This document shows, piece after piece, positions 47,056-57,406 of a DNA stretch of 64,000 nucleotides. Position numbers and translations under genes: made by a program. Position 1 is the first letter of the stretch; every line of letters starts with the position of its first letter. Origin of the DNA: Paracoccaceae bacterium (lineage in GTDB: Bacteria > Pseudomonadota > Alphaproteobacteria > Rhodobacterales > Rhodobacteraceae); contig JACVZW010000030.1 of NCBI GenBank assembly GCA_014654775.1, positions 62,001 through 126,000 of the forward strand, in the 5' to 3' direction. The notes below the pieces were generated by a model. That model had not been told where the DNA came from. It did not search any database and worked only from the letters and a program-made list of their open reading frames with translations.

Positions 47056-47971
47056 CACCAGCATCAAGATCGAAAAGGTCCGCGGCCCTTGGGCCGATGT
47101 CTGGGCGCAGTTTCGCAAGCACAAGGGGGCGATGGCCGCCCTCGTCATGCTGGGCGCGCTTGCGGTGGTCTGCCTCCTCGGCCCCTTCGTCTGGCGGATC
47201 GACCCCAACTTCATCGAAAGCGACACGGTGAAGATGTTCAAGATGCGGAATCAGGGCCCCTCCTTCGCCCACCCCCTCGGCACCGATCAGCTGGGCCGCG
47301 ACATGCTGGCCCGCATGATGTTCGGCGGGCGCATCTCGCTGGCGGTCGGCATGGTGGCGATGTTGGTCGCCATCTTCATCGGCACCACGGTCGGCGTGCT
47401 TGCGGGCTATTTCCGCCGCATCGACGGGCTTCTGATGCGGCTCACCGACCTTTTCCTCGCCCTGCCGCTGCTGCCGCTGCTCTTGGTGATGATCTTCCTC
47501 TTCCGCGATCCCATCTCGGGTGTCCTCGGCCCCCGCCTCGGCACCTTCCTCCTGATCGTCATGGCCATCGGCCTGACCAGTTGGATGCAGGCCGCCCGCG
47601 TCGTGCGGGGCGAGGTGCTGGCGCTCAAGGAACGCGAATTCGTCCTTGCCGCACGGTCCATCGGCACGCCCTCGCGCCGCATCATCACGCGGCACATCCT
47701 GCCCAACGTGCTCTCGCCCGTCCTCGTGGCGGCGACACTCGGCATCGCCGCAGCGATCATCACGGAATCGGTGCTCTCCTTCCTCGGCCTTGGCTTCCCG
47801 CCCGATTTCCCAACCTGGGGCCGCCTGCTCTATGATGGCATCGCCGAGATCCGCACCTATCCCGAACGCGTGGTCTGGCCGGGTCTGGCCATCTCGCTCA
47901 CCGTGCTGTCGGTGAACTACATCGGCGACGGGCTGCGCGACGCGCTCGACCCCCGCATCCGGGGCCGCTAG
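47048..47971 (+). CDS. peptide ABC transporter permease (DppC-like)
   Basis: 307 residues. HPLGTDQLGRDMLARMMFGGRISLAVG, EFVLAARSIGTPSRRIITRHILPNVLSP (EAA loop) and SFLGLGFPPDFPTWG are DppC signatures. Last gene of the operon. Its stop TAG shares a CTAG tetranucleotide with the stop of the convergent DUF6544-like gene. Confidence 0.92.
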   Translation: MTDTSIKIEKVRGPWADVWAQFRKHKGAMAALVMLGALAVVCLLGPFVWRIDPNFIESDTVKMFKMRNQGPSFAHPLGTDQLGRDMLARMMFGGRISLAVGMVAMLVAIFIGTTVGVLAGYFRRIDGLLMRLTDLFLALPLLPLLLVMIFLFRDPISGVLGPRLGTFLLIVMAIGLTSWMQAARVVRGEVLALKEREFVLAARSIGTPSRRIITRHILPNVLSPVLVAATLGIAAAIITESVLSFLGLGFPPDFPTWGRLLYDGIAEIRTYPERVVWPGLAISLTVLSVNYIGDGLRDALDPRIRGR

Positions 47972-48828
47972 GGCGCAGGGTCAGGCCGGAAGGCCGTGAC
48001 CCGCCCCTGCCAATAGGGCTTCGGCCCCTCCGGCAGGATCCAAGCCACCTCGCCCTCCGCCGGCACCAGCGTACCGCCGTGCCGCTCATAGCCCCACCAG
48101 CGCCCTTCCCAAGGCGTGGGCACCATCTTCCCCGCCACCAGCCGCCCCCGCCCCTCGGCCCGGATCGATGCGATCAGATCATCCTCCCCGAACCGAAACA
48201 AAAGCCGCACCTCCACAGTCCCATCCCGCAGTCGCGCCTCGGCACTCCGGTCATCCACCGCCCGCCATGTCACCCCGCCACCCGGCAGCAGCACAGCGGG
48301 ATACCATGCCGCCTCCGCCAGCCAGCGCAGCAACTCACCCTCCGCGATCGCCCCTCCACCTTGCAGCCGCGCCAAGGGGATCAGGCCAAAGATGGCGGGC
48401 ACCAGCATGCCCTCACCCGCCATATAGGCGTCGATCACCCGGACCGGCAGCCCCGGCGCCATCGCAATCCGCCCATCCCAAACAAAACCCGGCCGCCCCA
48501 GCGTGACGCTCTGGCGCGAGGTGAAGGGTTTCCAGTTCTCCGCCCCTTCACCAATATTGAACCGCCCTGCGTGCTCCATCTCCACCCGCGTGGGCAGCAC
48601 CGCCCCGTCCGGCAGCACCTTGCGCAGATAGCGCGCCACGGGCGCAGGCAGCCCCTCCACCGCCGCCAGATCAAACCGGCGCGCGACGACCGTGCCCTCG
48701 GCCTCCTGCATCTTCTGGATCAGCGCTTCCACCCGCCCCGACCACAGCCGCGCGCCCAGCGCGACGGCGCCAGCCCAAAGCACAAGCAGAAGGATTGCCG
48801 CCCCGACCGCCCATCTCACCCATATCAT
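47968..48828 (-). CDS. DUF6544-like membrane-anchored protein
   Basis: 286 residues. One N-terminal membrane helix (AVGAAILLLVLWAGAVALGARLW) and an extracytoplasmic domain with LPAPVARYLRKVLPDGA, RFNIGEGAENWKPFTSRQ, and DAYMAGEGMLVPAIFGLIPLARLQGG, which I associate with DUF6544/DUF6920. No known activity. ATG 48828 has GGAGGGG upstream; the longer starts are less likely. Convergent overlap with the peptide permease. Confidence 0.7.
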   Translation of the reverse strand: MIWVRWAVGAAILLLVLWAGAVALGARLWSGRVEALIQKMQEAEGTVVARRFDLAAVEGLPAPVARYLRKVLPDGAVLPTRVEMEHAGRFNIGEGAENWKPFTSRQSVTLGRPGFVWDGRIAMAPGLPVRVIDAYMAGEGMLVPAIFGLIPLARLQGGGAIAEGELLRWLAEAAWYPAVLLPGGGVTWRAVDDRSAEARLRDGTVEVRLLFRFGEDDLIASIRAEGRGRLVAGKMVPTPWEGRWWGYERHGGTLVPAEGEVAWILPEGPKPYWQGRVTAFRPDPAP

Positions 48829-48900
48829 CGCCCCCTCCATCCACAAGGATGGCGCAGGCAATCACGATCCGGGCAGGCCTGCCTTGACCCGGCGCAAGTC

Positions 48901-50184
48901 TCAGTCGAAATGATTCCGGATGCGCCGCACCATCAGCCACACGCCAAGCAGAACCACCGGCGTCAGGATCGCCAACAGCGCGCCATGCGACAGATGCACC
49001 CGATGCGCCAAGGGTTCCAGCGCATAGGCGGCAAGGTTCACGGCGTAATAGCTGATCGCAACCGTCGACAGCCCTTCCACCGTGCGCTGCAGCCGCAGTT
49101 GCAGATCGGCGCGCTTATCCATGCTTTCCAGCAGTTTCTGGTTCTGCGCCGACCGCTCCACATCCACCCGTGTGCGCAAGAGTTCCGCCGCCCGCTGCGC
49201 CCGCTCCGCCATGCTCTTCAGGCGGGCTTCGGCTGATTTCACCGTGCGCATCGCGGGGTCATAGCGGCGCATCATGAACTCGCCAAAGGTCTGCCGCCCC
49301 TGAATCCGCTGCTCGCGCATCACCTCGATCCGCTGGTTGACGATGGCCTCGTAGGCCGCCGTCGCCCCGAAGCGGAACGAGAACTGCACCGCGAGACTCT
49401 CCAACTCGGCCGAGATCGCCAGCAATTCATGCAGCGCCGCCTCGGGCGACCGTTCGGTCGTGTCCAGCGCCGACACCAACGCCATCAGCTTGGGGTCAAG
49501 CGCGTTCAGCCGCGCCGTCAACTGCCGCGACCGCATCAGACCCAGCATCGACATGGACCGATAGGTCTCCACCTCGCACAGCCGCTGCACGATCCGCCCC
49601 ACGCGGCGGCTGCCGGTACCGGGCCGCACGAAAACGGCAAAGCGCATATGCCCCGCCGGATCGATGCGGAAATCCCCCGCCACGATGGCCGCGCCATCCA
49701 CCACCCGGCTGACGGCAAGGCTTTCGGGAACGAACCAATCCTCCAGCTTTTCCATCACTGCTTCATCGTCTTCGGGCAATTCCTCCACCCGGATCAGCAC
49801 GGAACAGATGCGCTTGCCCGGCGCCGCGACCAGCCAGTCCTCTGGGAAAACCTCCGCCTCTGCCGGATCAAAGGCCCGCTTGGAAACGCCCGGCCCGAAG
49901 GCAGAATAGGTGACGAACTCGGTATGGCTTTCCCATTTCAGGTCATGCCGCCCGATCGGCCCCGAGAAATGCGTGGCCTCCGGCTGCGGATGGGCCGAGG
50001 CATGGCGATCCAGCAGCCCCAACAGATGCGCCCGATCCTTCGCCCGGTCCCGGTTTGCGGCATCCACCGGCTCCTTGAAGGCCATGTAGACAGCATGACT
50101 GGGCACGTCGAGCGACGGGAACGGCCGCGCGTGCAGCTCGTTCACAAGGGCATAGCGCAAGGGATGGTCGGGGATCGTGGGCAT
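48901..50184 (-). CDS. DUF3422 family protein
   Basis: 427 residues. MPTIPDHPLRYALVNELHARPFPSLDVPSHAVYMAF is the family's hallmark N-terminus. A long helical middle part with coiled-coil character (about 270-370) is followed by two hydrophobic helices at the C-terminus (TVAISYYAVNLAAYAL and LLAILTPVVLLGVWLMVRRI). The family is broadly distributed, of unknown function, and often near pntAB in this group. ATG 50184 has AGGA upstream. The frame reads open further upstream, but without a plausible start. Confidence 0.88.
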   Translation of the reverse strand: MPTIPDHPLRYALVNELHARPFPSLDVPSHAVYMAFKEPVDAANRDRAKDRAHLLGLLDRHASAHPQPEATHFSGPIGRHDLKWESHTEFVTYSAFGPGVSKRAFDPAEAEVFPEDWLVAAPGKRICSVLIRVEELPEDDEAVMEKLEDWFVPESLAVSRVVDGAAIVAGDFRIDPAGHMRFAVFVRPGTGSRRVGRIVQRLCEVETYRSMSMLGLMRSRQLTARLNALDPKLMALVSALDTTERSPEAALHELLAISAELESLAVQFSFRFGATAAYEAIVNQRIEVMREQRIQGRQTFGEFMMRRYDPAMRTVKSAEARLKSMAERAQRAAELLRTRVDVERSAQNQKLLESMDKRADLQLRLQRTVEGLSTVAISYYAVNLAAYALEPLAHRVHLSHGALLAILTPVVLLGVWLMVRRIRNHFD

Positions 50185-50332
50185 GGCGGTCCTGCGTCTC
50201 TTTCCCGCGAGGTAGGGCGCGGGCGGCTGCGCTTCCAGCGAATTGCGGGAATACACGGGTATGCAAGCCGGGTGTTGCCCAAAATCCCCGCGCCCTGCCC
50301 CCGAAACAGGCGCATGACCCGCAAAGGGCAAA

Positions 50333-50425
50333 GGCCCCGGTCCTGCGACCGGGGCCCTGTCGGGATGGGCCAGACGGCCCATCCTACACCACGCCTGTCG
50401 GTAGGATGGGCGATCCCGCCCATCC
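50333..50425 (-). terminator. hairpin cluster after pntB, with two REP-like copies
   Basis: In pntB transcription order: GGATGGGC/GCCCATCC (50404-50425), GGATGGGCC/GGCCCATCC (50363-50384) and GGCCCCGGTC/GACCGGGGCC (50333-50356). The last is followed on the minus strand by TTTGCCCTTT and is a reasonable intrinsic terminator. The middle one matches the repeat at 13845-13865 inside the nuo operon. Confidence 0.65.
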
Positions 50426-50440
50426 CACGTCAGTCGATCA

Positions 50441-51874
50441 TCAGTCGATCATCGGCAGAAGCTGGTCGATGGACTTCTTCGCATCGCCGTAGAACATCCG
50501 CGTGTTCTCCTTGAAGAACAGCGGGTTCTCGATCCCCGAATAGCCCGTCCCCTGCCCGCGCTTGGACACGAAGACCTGCTTGGCCTTCCAGCATTCCAGC
50601 ACCGGCATCCCGGCGATGGGGCTGTTCGGGTCCTCCTGCGCGGCGGGGTTCACGATGTCGTTCGACCCAATCACGATGGCGACGTCCGTTTCCGGGAAGT
50701 CCTCGTTGATCTCGTCCATCTCGAGCACGATGTCGTAAGGCACCTTCGCCTCGGCCAGAAGCACGTTCATATGCCCCGGCAGACGGCCCGCCACAGGATG
50801 GATGGCAAAGCGCACGTTCTTGCCCTTGGCCCGCAGCTTCCGCGTCAACTCGCTGACCGACTGCTGCGCCTGCGCCACCGCCATGCCATAGCCCGGGATG
50901 ATGATGACACTGTCCGCATCGTTCAGCGCCGCCGCCACGCCTTCGGCATCGATGGCGATCTGTTCGCCCGTCACCTCCATTGCAGGGCCCGTCGTGCCCC
51001 CGAAGCCGCCAAGGATCACGGAAATAAACGACCGGTTCATCGCCTTGCACATGATGTAAGACAGGATCGCCCCCGAAGAGCCGACCAGCGCCCCCACCAC
51101 GATCAGAAGGTCATTGGACAGCGAGAAGCCGATCGCCGCCGCCGCCCAGCCGGAATAGCTGTTCAGCATCGACACGACGACCGGCATATCCGCCCCGCCG
51201 ATCCCCATGATCAGGTGATAGCCGATGAACAACGCGGCCAGCGTCATCACCAGAAGCGCTAGCGTAGACCCGGTCTGCAGATAGACGAACAGCAGCACCA
51301 GCGAAATGATCGCCGCGCCCGCGTTCAGCGCATGCCCACCGGGCAGCTTCTTGGCCTTACCGTCCACCTTGCCCGCCAACTTGCCGAAGGCGATGACGGA
51401 ACCCGTAAAGGTCACCGCCCCGATGAAGACGCCAAGGAAGGTCTCCACCCGCAGGATGGCGATCTCGACCCCGGTCTTCTCGGCCACCTTCTGGGCAAAG
51501 CCCGTCAGCGCCGCGCGGGCGGTGTCGTCCATGCCCGCGACGGCAGTCAGTTCGATATGGGTGTTGAACCCGATGAACACCGCCGCCAGACCGACGAGCG
51601 AGTGCATCGCCGCCACAAGCTGCGGCATCTCGGTCATCTGCACCCGCTGCGCCACATACCAGCCGATCACGCCGCCCACGGCGACCATGACCAGCGAAAT
51701 CAGCCAGTTGCCCGCCCCCGGGCCGTAAAGCGTCGCCGCAACCGCCAGCGCCATGCCGACGATCCCGTACCACACCGCGCGCTTGGCGCTTTCCTGCCCC
51801 GACAACCCACCCAGCGACTGGATGAAAAGCACAGCAGCAACGACATAAGCCGCGGTCGTAAATCCGTATTCCAT
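50441..51874 (-). CDS. pntB: NAD(P) transhydrogenase subunit beta
   Basis: Inner-membrane and NADP-binding subunit of the proton-translocating transhydrogenase, 477 residues. About nine helices, then the soluble dIII domain with [27 protein letters not shown] and [22 protein letters not shown]. It couples proton flow to NADPH formation. It follows pntA by 12 nt. The stop lies in an 11-bp duplication: a 12-mer ending MID-stop is repeated immediately (50430-50441, 50441-50452). Confidence 0.95.
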   Translation of the reverse strand: MEYGFTTAAYVVAAVLFIQSLGGLSGQESAKRAVWYGIVGMALAVAATLYGPGAGNWLISLVMVAVGGVIGWYVAQRVQMTEMPQLVAAMHSLVGLAAVFIGFNTHIELTAVAGMDDTARAALTGFAQKVAEKTGVEIAILRVETFLGVFIGAVTFTGSVIAFGKLAGKVDGKAKKLPGGHALNAGAAIISLVLLFVYLQTGSTLALLVMTLAALFIGYHLIMGIGGADMPVVVSMLNSYSGWAAAAIGFSLSNDLLIVVGALVGSSGAILSYIMCKAMNRSFISVILGGFGGTTGPAMEVTGEQIAIDAEGVAAALNDADSVIIIPGYGMAVAQAQQSVSELTRKLRAKGKNVRFAIHPVAGRLPGHMNVLLAEAKVPYDIVLEMDEINEDFPETDVAIVIGSNDIVNPAAQEDPNSPIAGMPVLECWKAKQVFVSKRGQGTGYSGIENPLFFKENTRMFYGDAKKSIDQLLPMID

Positions 51875-51886
51875 TCCGCGCGCTCC

Positions 51887-53458
51887 TTACGACTTCTGGA
51901 ACATGGCGAGCATGCGCCGGGTGACCATAAAGCCCCCGAAGATGTTGATCCCCGCCATGAAGACCGACAGCGCCGCAAGGATGACGACCAGCCAATTGCC
52001 CGACCCAATCTGCATCAGCGCACCAAGGATGATGATGGACGAGATCGCATTCGTCACCGCCATAAGCGGCGTGTGCAGGCTGTGCGAGACGTTCCAGATC
52101 ACCTGAACACCCACATAGACCGACAGCACGAAGACGATGAAATGGCTCATAAAGCTGGCGGGCGCATAAAGCCCCGCAAGCAGGATCAGCCCCCCGCCAA
52201 CCACCAGCATCGCCACCTGATCGCGGGTCTGTTTCTTGAAGGCCGCCGCCTCCTGCGCCCGCTTCTCCTCGGGCGTCAGTTCCTTCGGCTTCTCCTTGGG
52301 CTTGGCCGCCGCGATGGCCGCGATCTTGGGCGGCGGCGGAGGATAGGTCACCGCCCCCTCATGCGCCACGGTCGCGCCGCGGATCACGTCATCCTCCATG
52401 TTGTGGTGGATCACGCCATCCTTCTTGGGCGTCAGGTCCGTCAGCATGTGGCGGATATTGGTGGCATAAAGGGTGGACGCCTGCGCCGCCATCCGGCTGG
52501 GGAAATCGGTGTAACCCACGATGGTCACACCATTCGGGGTCACGATCTTCTGATCGGGCACCGTCAGGTCGCAGTTGCCGCCGCGTTCCGCCGCAAGGTC
52601 CACGATGACCGACCCGGGCTTCATCATCTTGACCATGTCTTCGGTCCACAGCTTGGGCGCGGGCCGGCCGGGGATCAGGGCGGTGGTGATGACGATGTCC
52701 ATCTCGGGCGCAAGCTCGCGGAACTTCGCCAACTGCTTCTCGCGGAATTCCGGGGACGAGGGGGCCGCATAGCCGCCCGTCGCCGCCCCGTCCTGCGATT
52801 GTTCGAACTCAAGGAAGACGAAACTCGCCCCCATCGACTCGATCTGCTCGGCCACTTCCGGCCGCACGTCAAAGGCGTTCACGATCGCGCCCAAAGACAC
52901 GCTGGTCCCGATGGCCGCAAGACCTGCGACCCCCGCCCCGACGATCAGGACCTTGGCCGGGGGCACCTTGCCCGCCGCCGTGACCTGCCCGGTGAAGAAG
53001 CGGCCGAAATTGTTCCCCGCCTCGATCACCGCGCGATAGCCCGCGATATTGGCCATCGATGACAGCGCGTCCATCTTCTGCGCGCGGGAAATCCGCGGCA
53101 CCATGTCCATCGCGACGACCGTCGCACCGGCATCGGCCACCTGCTTCAACAGCGCCTCGTTCTGCGCGGGCCAGAAGAAGCTGATCAGCGTCTGCCCCTT
53201 CTTCAGCAGCGCCGCTTCCGACGCCTCCGGTCCGCGCACCTTCACCACCACATCGGCGGCGTCGAATACGGCCTTGGCGTTGGGAAGCACTTCCGCCCCC
53301 GCCGCGCGATAGGCGTCATCCGAAAACCCGGCCTTCGCCCCCGCCCCGGCCTCGATCACACACGCATGGCCCAGCTTGGCCAAGGCCAGAACCGAATCTG
53401 GCGTCATCGCCACGCGGTTCTCGCCCTCGAAAATCTCTCTCGGTGCCCCGATCTTCAC
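51887..53458 (-). CDS. pntA: NAD(P) transhydrogenase subunit alpha
   Basis: 523 residues. NAD(H)-binding dI domain: [23 protein letters not shown] at the start, [22 protein letters not shown] (about 170-190), then an Ala/Glu/Lys linker and four C-terminal helices of dII. The alpha1 and alpha2 parts, split in some alphaproteobacteria, are fused here, as in E. coli. First gene of pntAB. Confidence 0.95.
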   Translation of the reverse strand: MKIGAPREIFEGENRVAMTPDSVLALAKLGHACVIEAGAGAKAGFSDDAYRAAGAEVLPNAKAVFDAADVVVKVRGPEASEAALLKKGQTLISFFWPAQNEALLKQVADAGATVVAMDMVPRISRAQKMDALSSMANIAGYRAVIEAGNNFGRFFTGQVTAAGKVPPAKVLIVGAGVAGLAAIGTSVSLGAIVNAFDVRPEVAEQIESMGASFVFLEFEQSQDGAATGGYAAPSSPEFREKQLAKFRELAPEMDIVITTALIPGRPAPKLWTEDMVKMMKPGSVIVDLAAERGGNCDLTVPDQKIVTPNGVTIVGYTDFPSRMAAQASTLYATNIRHMLTDLTPKKDGVIHHNMEDDVIRGATVAHEGAVTYPPPPPKIAAIAAAKPKEKPKELTPEEKRAQEAAAFKKQTRDQVAMLVVGGGLILLAGLYAPASFMSHFIVFVLSVYVGVQVIWNVSHSLHTPLMAVTNAISSIIILGALMQIGSGNWLVVILAALSVFMAGINIFGGFMVTRRMLAMFQKS

Positions 53459-53588
53459 GCTATGTCCCCCGGTTTACGCTGCGGGTGCAGCAATTCGCTC
53501 TTTCTCACCGCGCACTTATCACTGCGCAAGAATATTTCAAATCCTTATCGAACATCTTTTCGACCATTGCCCACTCAGCACAGCCGCC

Positions 53589-54044
53589 TCATATCCATCG
53601 CCGCACCCGCGCGGCCCACTCGTCGAACGCCGCCCCGAAACCCGCGCGCAGCCGCGCCTCTTCGCCTTCGATGAACCGCGCCGTGATGACCCGGACAAAG
53701 ACCCAAACCAAAGGCAGCGCCAGCGGCACGTCCAGCCACAGGATCGCCGCCAGAAGAAAGGCCACATCCCCCAGATAGATCGGATTGCGCGACAACCGAA
53801 AGACACCGCTCGTGACAAGCGCTGACGCTTCGCGATGCGGGATCACCGTCGTCCGCGCCCGCCCCATCTCCCAGATCGCCGCCGCGAACAGCGCCACCCC
53901 GACCCCGGCCAGCACCACCGCGATCCCGTCGCCCAAGCCCCCAAAGACAGGCAGCGGCACCACGCGCCCCAACAGCCAGACAGCCCCGATAAAGGCCATC
54001 AGCCAGACAGGCGGCAGATCGACGAATTTCGGCACCCTGCGCAT
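53589..54044 (-). CDS. isoprenylcysteine carboxyl methyltransferase-like membrane protein
   Basis: 151 residues with four helices and the C-terminal ICMT/PEMT signature: VTSGVFRLSRNPIYLGDVAFLLA, FIEGEEARLRAGFGAAFDEWAARVRRW. These residues bind SAM and the substrate at the membrane. The substrate in bacteria is unknown. ATG 54044 has GGAAGGG upstream. It is divergent from kynU and 130 nt before pntA in the same direction. Confidence 0.82.
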   Translation of the reverse strand: MRRVPKFVDLPPVWLMAFIGAVWLLGRVVPLPVFGGLGDGIAVVLAGVGVALFAAAIWEMGRARTTVIPHREASALVTSGVFRLSRNPIYLGDVAFLLAAILWLDVPLALPLVWVFVRVITARFIEGEEARLRAGFGAAFDEWAARVRRWI

Positions 54045-54191
54045 TCCCTTCCCCGTTGGGACGCTCTTTCTTTCCCGCGCAGGCGCGCTTGGCAAGATGC
54101 GATCCGCAGGCGCAGGCAGCGATCTCCACCACGAGGCGGTTGTGAAGCCGCCGCGAAGCAGGCATGGAGGGATCAGCGAACGGAGACCCCA

Positions 54192-55388
54192 ATGACCACC
54201 GACTTCACCGCCACCCGCGCCGCCTTCGACCTGCCCGAAGGGATCATCTATCTTGATGGCAATTCCCTCGGCCCCCTGCCCAAGGCCGCCGCCGCCCGCG
54301 TCGCCCGCACGGTGACCGAGGAATGGGGCAACATGCTGATCACCGGCTGGAACAAGGCCGGGTGGATGGACCAACCCGCCCGCATCGGCGACCGCATCGC
54401 CCGCCTGATCGGGGCAGAACCCGGCACGGTGGTGATGGGCGACACTCTGTCGATCAAGGTCTATCAGGCGCTGGCCTCGGCGCTCGAACTCAATCCCGCG
54501 CGGCGCGTGATCCTGTCGGATACCGGCAACTTCCCCTCCGATCTCTATATGGCCGATGGCCTCGTCCGCACGCTGGGCAATGGCTATTCCCTGCGCACTG
54601 TCGCCCCGGAAGAAGTGATGGATGCCATCGACGACACCGTCGCCGTCACTATGATCACCGAGGTCGATTATCGCACCGGCCGCCGCCACGACATGGCCGC
54701 GATCACCGCCAAGGCCCATGCGATGGGCGCGCTCACGATCTGGGACCTTGCCCATTCCGCAGGCGCCCTGCCCGTTGATCTTGCGGGTGTCGGCGCCGAT
54801 TTCGCGGTGGGCTGCACCTACAAATATCTCAACTCCGGCCCCGGCGGCCCGGCCTTCATCTACGTGGCCCCGCGCCATGCCGAAACCGCCCGCCCTGCCC
54901 TTTCAGGCTGGCTTGGCCACGAATCCCCCTTCGCCTTCGACCTCGCCTACCGCCCCGGTCGCGGGATCGAACGGATGCGTGTGGGCACGCCCCCCGTCCT
55001 GCAACTCGCCGCACTCGAGGCCGCGATGGATGTCTGGGATCATGTGGATATGGCCGACCTCCGTGCCCGCTCTCTCGCGCTCACCGATCGCTTCATCGCG
55101 GGGGTAGAGGCCGCCTGCCCGGACCTTACCCTCGCCACGCCGCGCGACCATGCGCAGCGCGGGTCGCAGGTCAGCTTCCGCCACGCTGACGGCTACGCCA
55201 TCATGCAGGCCCTCATCGCCGAAGGAGTCATCGGCGATTTCCGGGCGCCCGACATCCTGCGCTTCGGCTTCACCCCCCTCTTTATCGGCTTCGACGATGT
55301 CGACCGCGCCGTCGCCATCCTTGCCGGCATCATGGCCACCCGCGCTTGGGACCGGCCCGAATTCAAGACCCGCGCCAAGGTCACCTGA
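54192..55388 (+). CDS. kynU: kynureninase
   Basis: PLP enzyme cleaving kynurenine to anthranilate and alanine (and 3-hydroxykynurenine to 3-hydroxyanthranilate). 398 residues. PLP lysine Lys211 in GCTYKYLNSGPGGP; the cofactor Asp/His pair is in WDLAHSAGALP, and YLDGNSLGPLPK begins the protein. ATG 54192 has CGGAG upstream. It opens a short kyn operon with kynA; kynB is not in this window. Confidence 0.94.
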   Translation: MTTDFTATRAAFDLPEGIIYLDGNSLGPLPKAAAARVARTVTEEWGNMLITGWNKAGWMDQPARIGDRIARLIGAEPGTVVMGDTLSIKVYQALASALELNPARRVILSDTGNFPSDLYMADGLVRTLGNGYSLRTVAPEEVMDAIDDTVAVTMITEVDYRTGRRHDMAAITAKAHAMGALTIWDLAHSAGALPVDLAGVGADFAVGCTYKYLNSGPGGPAFIYVAPRHAETARPALSGWLGHESPFAFDLAYRPGRGIERMRVGTPPVLQLAALEAAMDVWDHVDMADLRARSLALTDRFIAGVEAACPDLTLATPRDHAQRGSQVSFRHADGYAIMQALIAEGVIGDFRAPDILRFGFTPLFIGFDDVDRAVAILAGIMATRAWDRPEFKTRAKVT

Positions 55389-55516
55389 TGCCGCTGCCCG
55401 CCGCCCCGCAGCGCTCGTCGCGCCACCCGCTCTGCCGCCCCGCAGGCTGGATCGCGCTGTGGCGGCGCATCGGCAACCTCTCGGTCCAGAACGGAAAGAC
55501 GCCTCTCTCTCCCTGA
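55388..55516 (+). CDS. possible 42-residue ORF between kynU and kynA
   Basis: The ATG shares one base with the kynU stop (TGATG), a typical coupling arrangement, and reads MPLPAAPQRSSRHPLCRPAG... to a stop 24 nt before kynA. It is basic, Pro-rich, with two Trp. There is no known family. It may instead be a decayed spacer; only position supports it. Confidence 0.3.
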   Translation: MPLPAAPQRSSRHPLCRPAGWIALWRRIGNLSVQNGKTPLSP

Positions 55517-55540
55517 TCCCCCCCATCCAAGGAGAAGACA

Positions 55541-56380
55541 ATGACCGATACCCCCTTCGACCCCGCCCGCGATGGCGCAGAGATGTCCTTCGACGGACGC
55601 ATGTCCTATGGTGACTACCTCCAGATCGACCGCATCCTCGGCGCGCAGCACTGCCTGACCGACGCGCATGATGAACTGCTCTTCATCATCCAGCACCAGA
55701 CCTCCGAACTCTGGATGCGCCTCGCCCTTCACGAACTTGACGCCGCGCGCCGCTGCCTCGACGCCGACCGCGCGCCCGAGGCTTTCAAGATGCTCGCCCG
55801 CGTGGCCCGCATCTTCGAACAGCTCAACTCCGCATGGGACGTGCTGCGGACCATGACCCCGTCGGACTATTCGCGCTTCCGCGACGATCTCGGCCAATCC
55901 TCGGGCTTCCAAAGCTGGCAGTACCGTCTGATCGAATTCGCCGTCGGCAACCGCAACCCCGCCATGCTGCGCCCCCATGCCCACCGCCCCGACATCCTGT
56001 CGCGGCTGGAGGCGGAACTGGCCCGCCCCTCGCTTTATGACGCGGCTCTCGCCCATGTGGCCCGCCTCGGCCTGCCCGTCCCAGCGGCCATCCTCGCCCG
56101 CGACCCGGCGCAATCCTGGGCGGCCGATGACGGCGTCCGCGCGATGTGGGAACAGGTCTACCGCGATCCATCCCGCCACTGGCAGGCCTATGAACTGGCC
56201 GAGAAGCTGGTGGATTTCGAAGACTACTTCCGCCGCTGGCGCTTCAACCACGTCACCACCGTGGAACGGGTCATCGGCTTCAAGCGCGGCACGGGCGGCA
56301 CCTCCGGTGTGTCCTATCTGCGACGGATGCTCGATGTCCAACTGTTCCCAGAGCTTTGGCAGGTCAGAACCACCCTTTGA
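55541..56380 (+). CDS. kynA: tryptophan 2,3-dioxygenase
   Basis: Heme enzyme opening the indole ring of tryptophan to N-formylkynurenine, the first step of the kynurenine route. 279 residues. [33 protein letters not shown] and the heme His237 in [20 protein letters not shown] are family signatures. An AAGGAG box is upstream. With kynU it gives tryptophan breakdown to anthranilate, pending a formamidase elsewhere. Confidence 0.95.
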   Translation: MTDTPFDPARDGAEMSFDGRMSYGDYLQIDRILGAQHCLTDAHDELLFIIQHQTSELWMRLALHELDAARRCLDADRAPEAFKMLARVARIFEQLNSAWDVLRTMTPSDYSRFRDDLGQSSGFQSWQYRLIEFAVGNRNPAMLRPHAHRPDILSRLEAELARPSLYDAALAHVARLGLPVPAAILARDPAQSWAADDGVRAMWEQVYRDPSRHWQAYELAEKLVDFEDYFRRWRFNHVTTVERVIGFKRGTGGTSGVSYLRRMLDVQLFPELWQVRTTL

Positions 56381-56466
56381 CGCTTTGACGCTTGCGCCTG
56401 CGGCGGCTAGGATACTCCCACCCCGCAGGCGCCGCTCGACCTGCTTTACCGATGGACCACCGATTG

Positions 56467-57336
56467 ATGCGCGCCCTGTTCCCTGCTGCCCTCAAGACCT
56501 TTATCGCGATTGGCTTTGTCGCCCTGCTTTCGGCCTGCGTGACGGAAGGCGGCATGCCCGTCCCCAAGGCCAAACCGGGCGAACCGAAACTGGTCGAAAA
56601 CGCCTATCTCGCCACCAAGGATGCCAATATCGACATCCCCGCCCTTCCGGTCGAGGAAATCCCGCAGGAATACCGTCGCCAATCGGTCTACTTCGAAACG
56701 GCCGAGGCACCGGGAACCATCATCATCAACCCCTCCCAGCGCGTGCTGCATTACGTGACGGGCAAGAACCAGGCGATCCGCTACGGCATCTCGGTCGGGC
56801 GCGCGGGCTTCGAATGGGCGGGCACCGCCATCGTCAGCGAAAAGAAACCCTGGCCGACCTGGACGCCCCCGGCGGAAATGATCGCCCGCGACCCGAAACT
56901 GGCGAAGTGGAAGGATGGACAGCCGGGTGGCCCCACCAACCCGCTCGGCGCGCGCGCCATCTATCTCACCACCAACGGGGTGGATTACGGCTACCGCATC
57001 CACGGCACGCCGGAATGGCGTTCGATCGGGCGCAATGCCTCGTCGGGCTGCATTCGGATGATCAATCAGGACGTGATCGACCTCTACAACCGCATTCAAG
57101 GTGGCGAGAAGGTCGTCGTCCTCACCCGCGACGGGCAATATCCCACCCGCCTCATCCTGCCCCCGCCCCAGCCGGTGAAGAAGGTGGCGCCTGTGGTCGT
57201 GCCCGCCGCCATTCCCAGCTTCAACCCGCTGCTGCAGGGCGTGCCGCCCTCGCTGCAGGCCCCGGCGGTCACCACCCCCTCCACGACCGCCCCGGCCACC
57301 ACCACGACGACGATCACCACCACCTCGGGCGGCTGA
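56467..57336 (+). CDS. L,D-transpeptidase (YkuD family) lipoprotein
   Basis: 289 residues. Lipoprotein signal with L-S-A-C at about residues 21-24. YkuD catalytic domain: His179 in YRIHGTPEWRSIG and nucleophile Cys195 in SSGCIRM. A Pro/Thr-rich C-terminal tail (STTAPATTTTTITTTSGG) follows. It makes 3-3 cross-links or attaches proteins to peptidoglycan. ATG 56467 chosen; ATG 56452 is in frame but has no ribosome site. Confidence 0.88.
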   Translation: MRALFPAALKTFIAIGFVALLSACVTEGGMPVPKAKPGEPKLVENAYLATKDANIDIPALPVEEIPQEYRRQSVYFETAEAPGTIIINPSQRVLHYVTGKNQAIRYGISVGRAGFEWAGTAIVSEKKPWPTWTPPAEMIARDPKLAKWKDGQPGGPTNPLGARAIYLTTNGVDYGYRIHGTPEWRSIGRNASSGCIRMINQDVIDLYNRIQGGEKVVVLTRDGQYPTRLILPPPQPVKKVAPVVVPAAIPSFNPLLQGVPPSLQAPAVTTPSTTAPATTTTTITTTSGG

Positions 57337-57353
57337 CGGTACAGAACCAAAAC

Positions 57354-57389
57354 AAAAGGGCCGCTGCGGCATCCCGCAGCGGCCCTTTT
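57354..57389. terminator. bidirectional terminator
   Basis: AAAAGGGCCGCTGCGG (57354-57369) pairs perfectly with 57374-57389 around a 4-nt loop; A/T ends on both sides suit both convergent genes (L,D-transpeptidase and lyxose isomerase). Confidence 0.85.
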
Positions 57390-57406
57390 CCTTTGTGGCC
57401 CCGCCC

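Noticed and set aside
50184-50382. N-terminal extension of the DUF3422 protein
   Set aside because: The frame is open but has no good start or family similarity and runs through the terminator hairpins after pntB.
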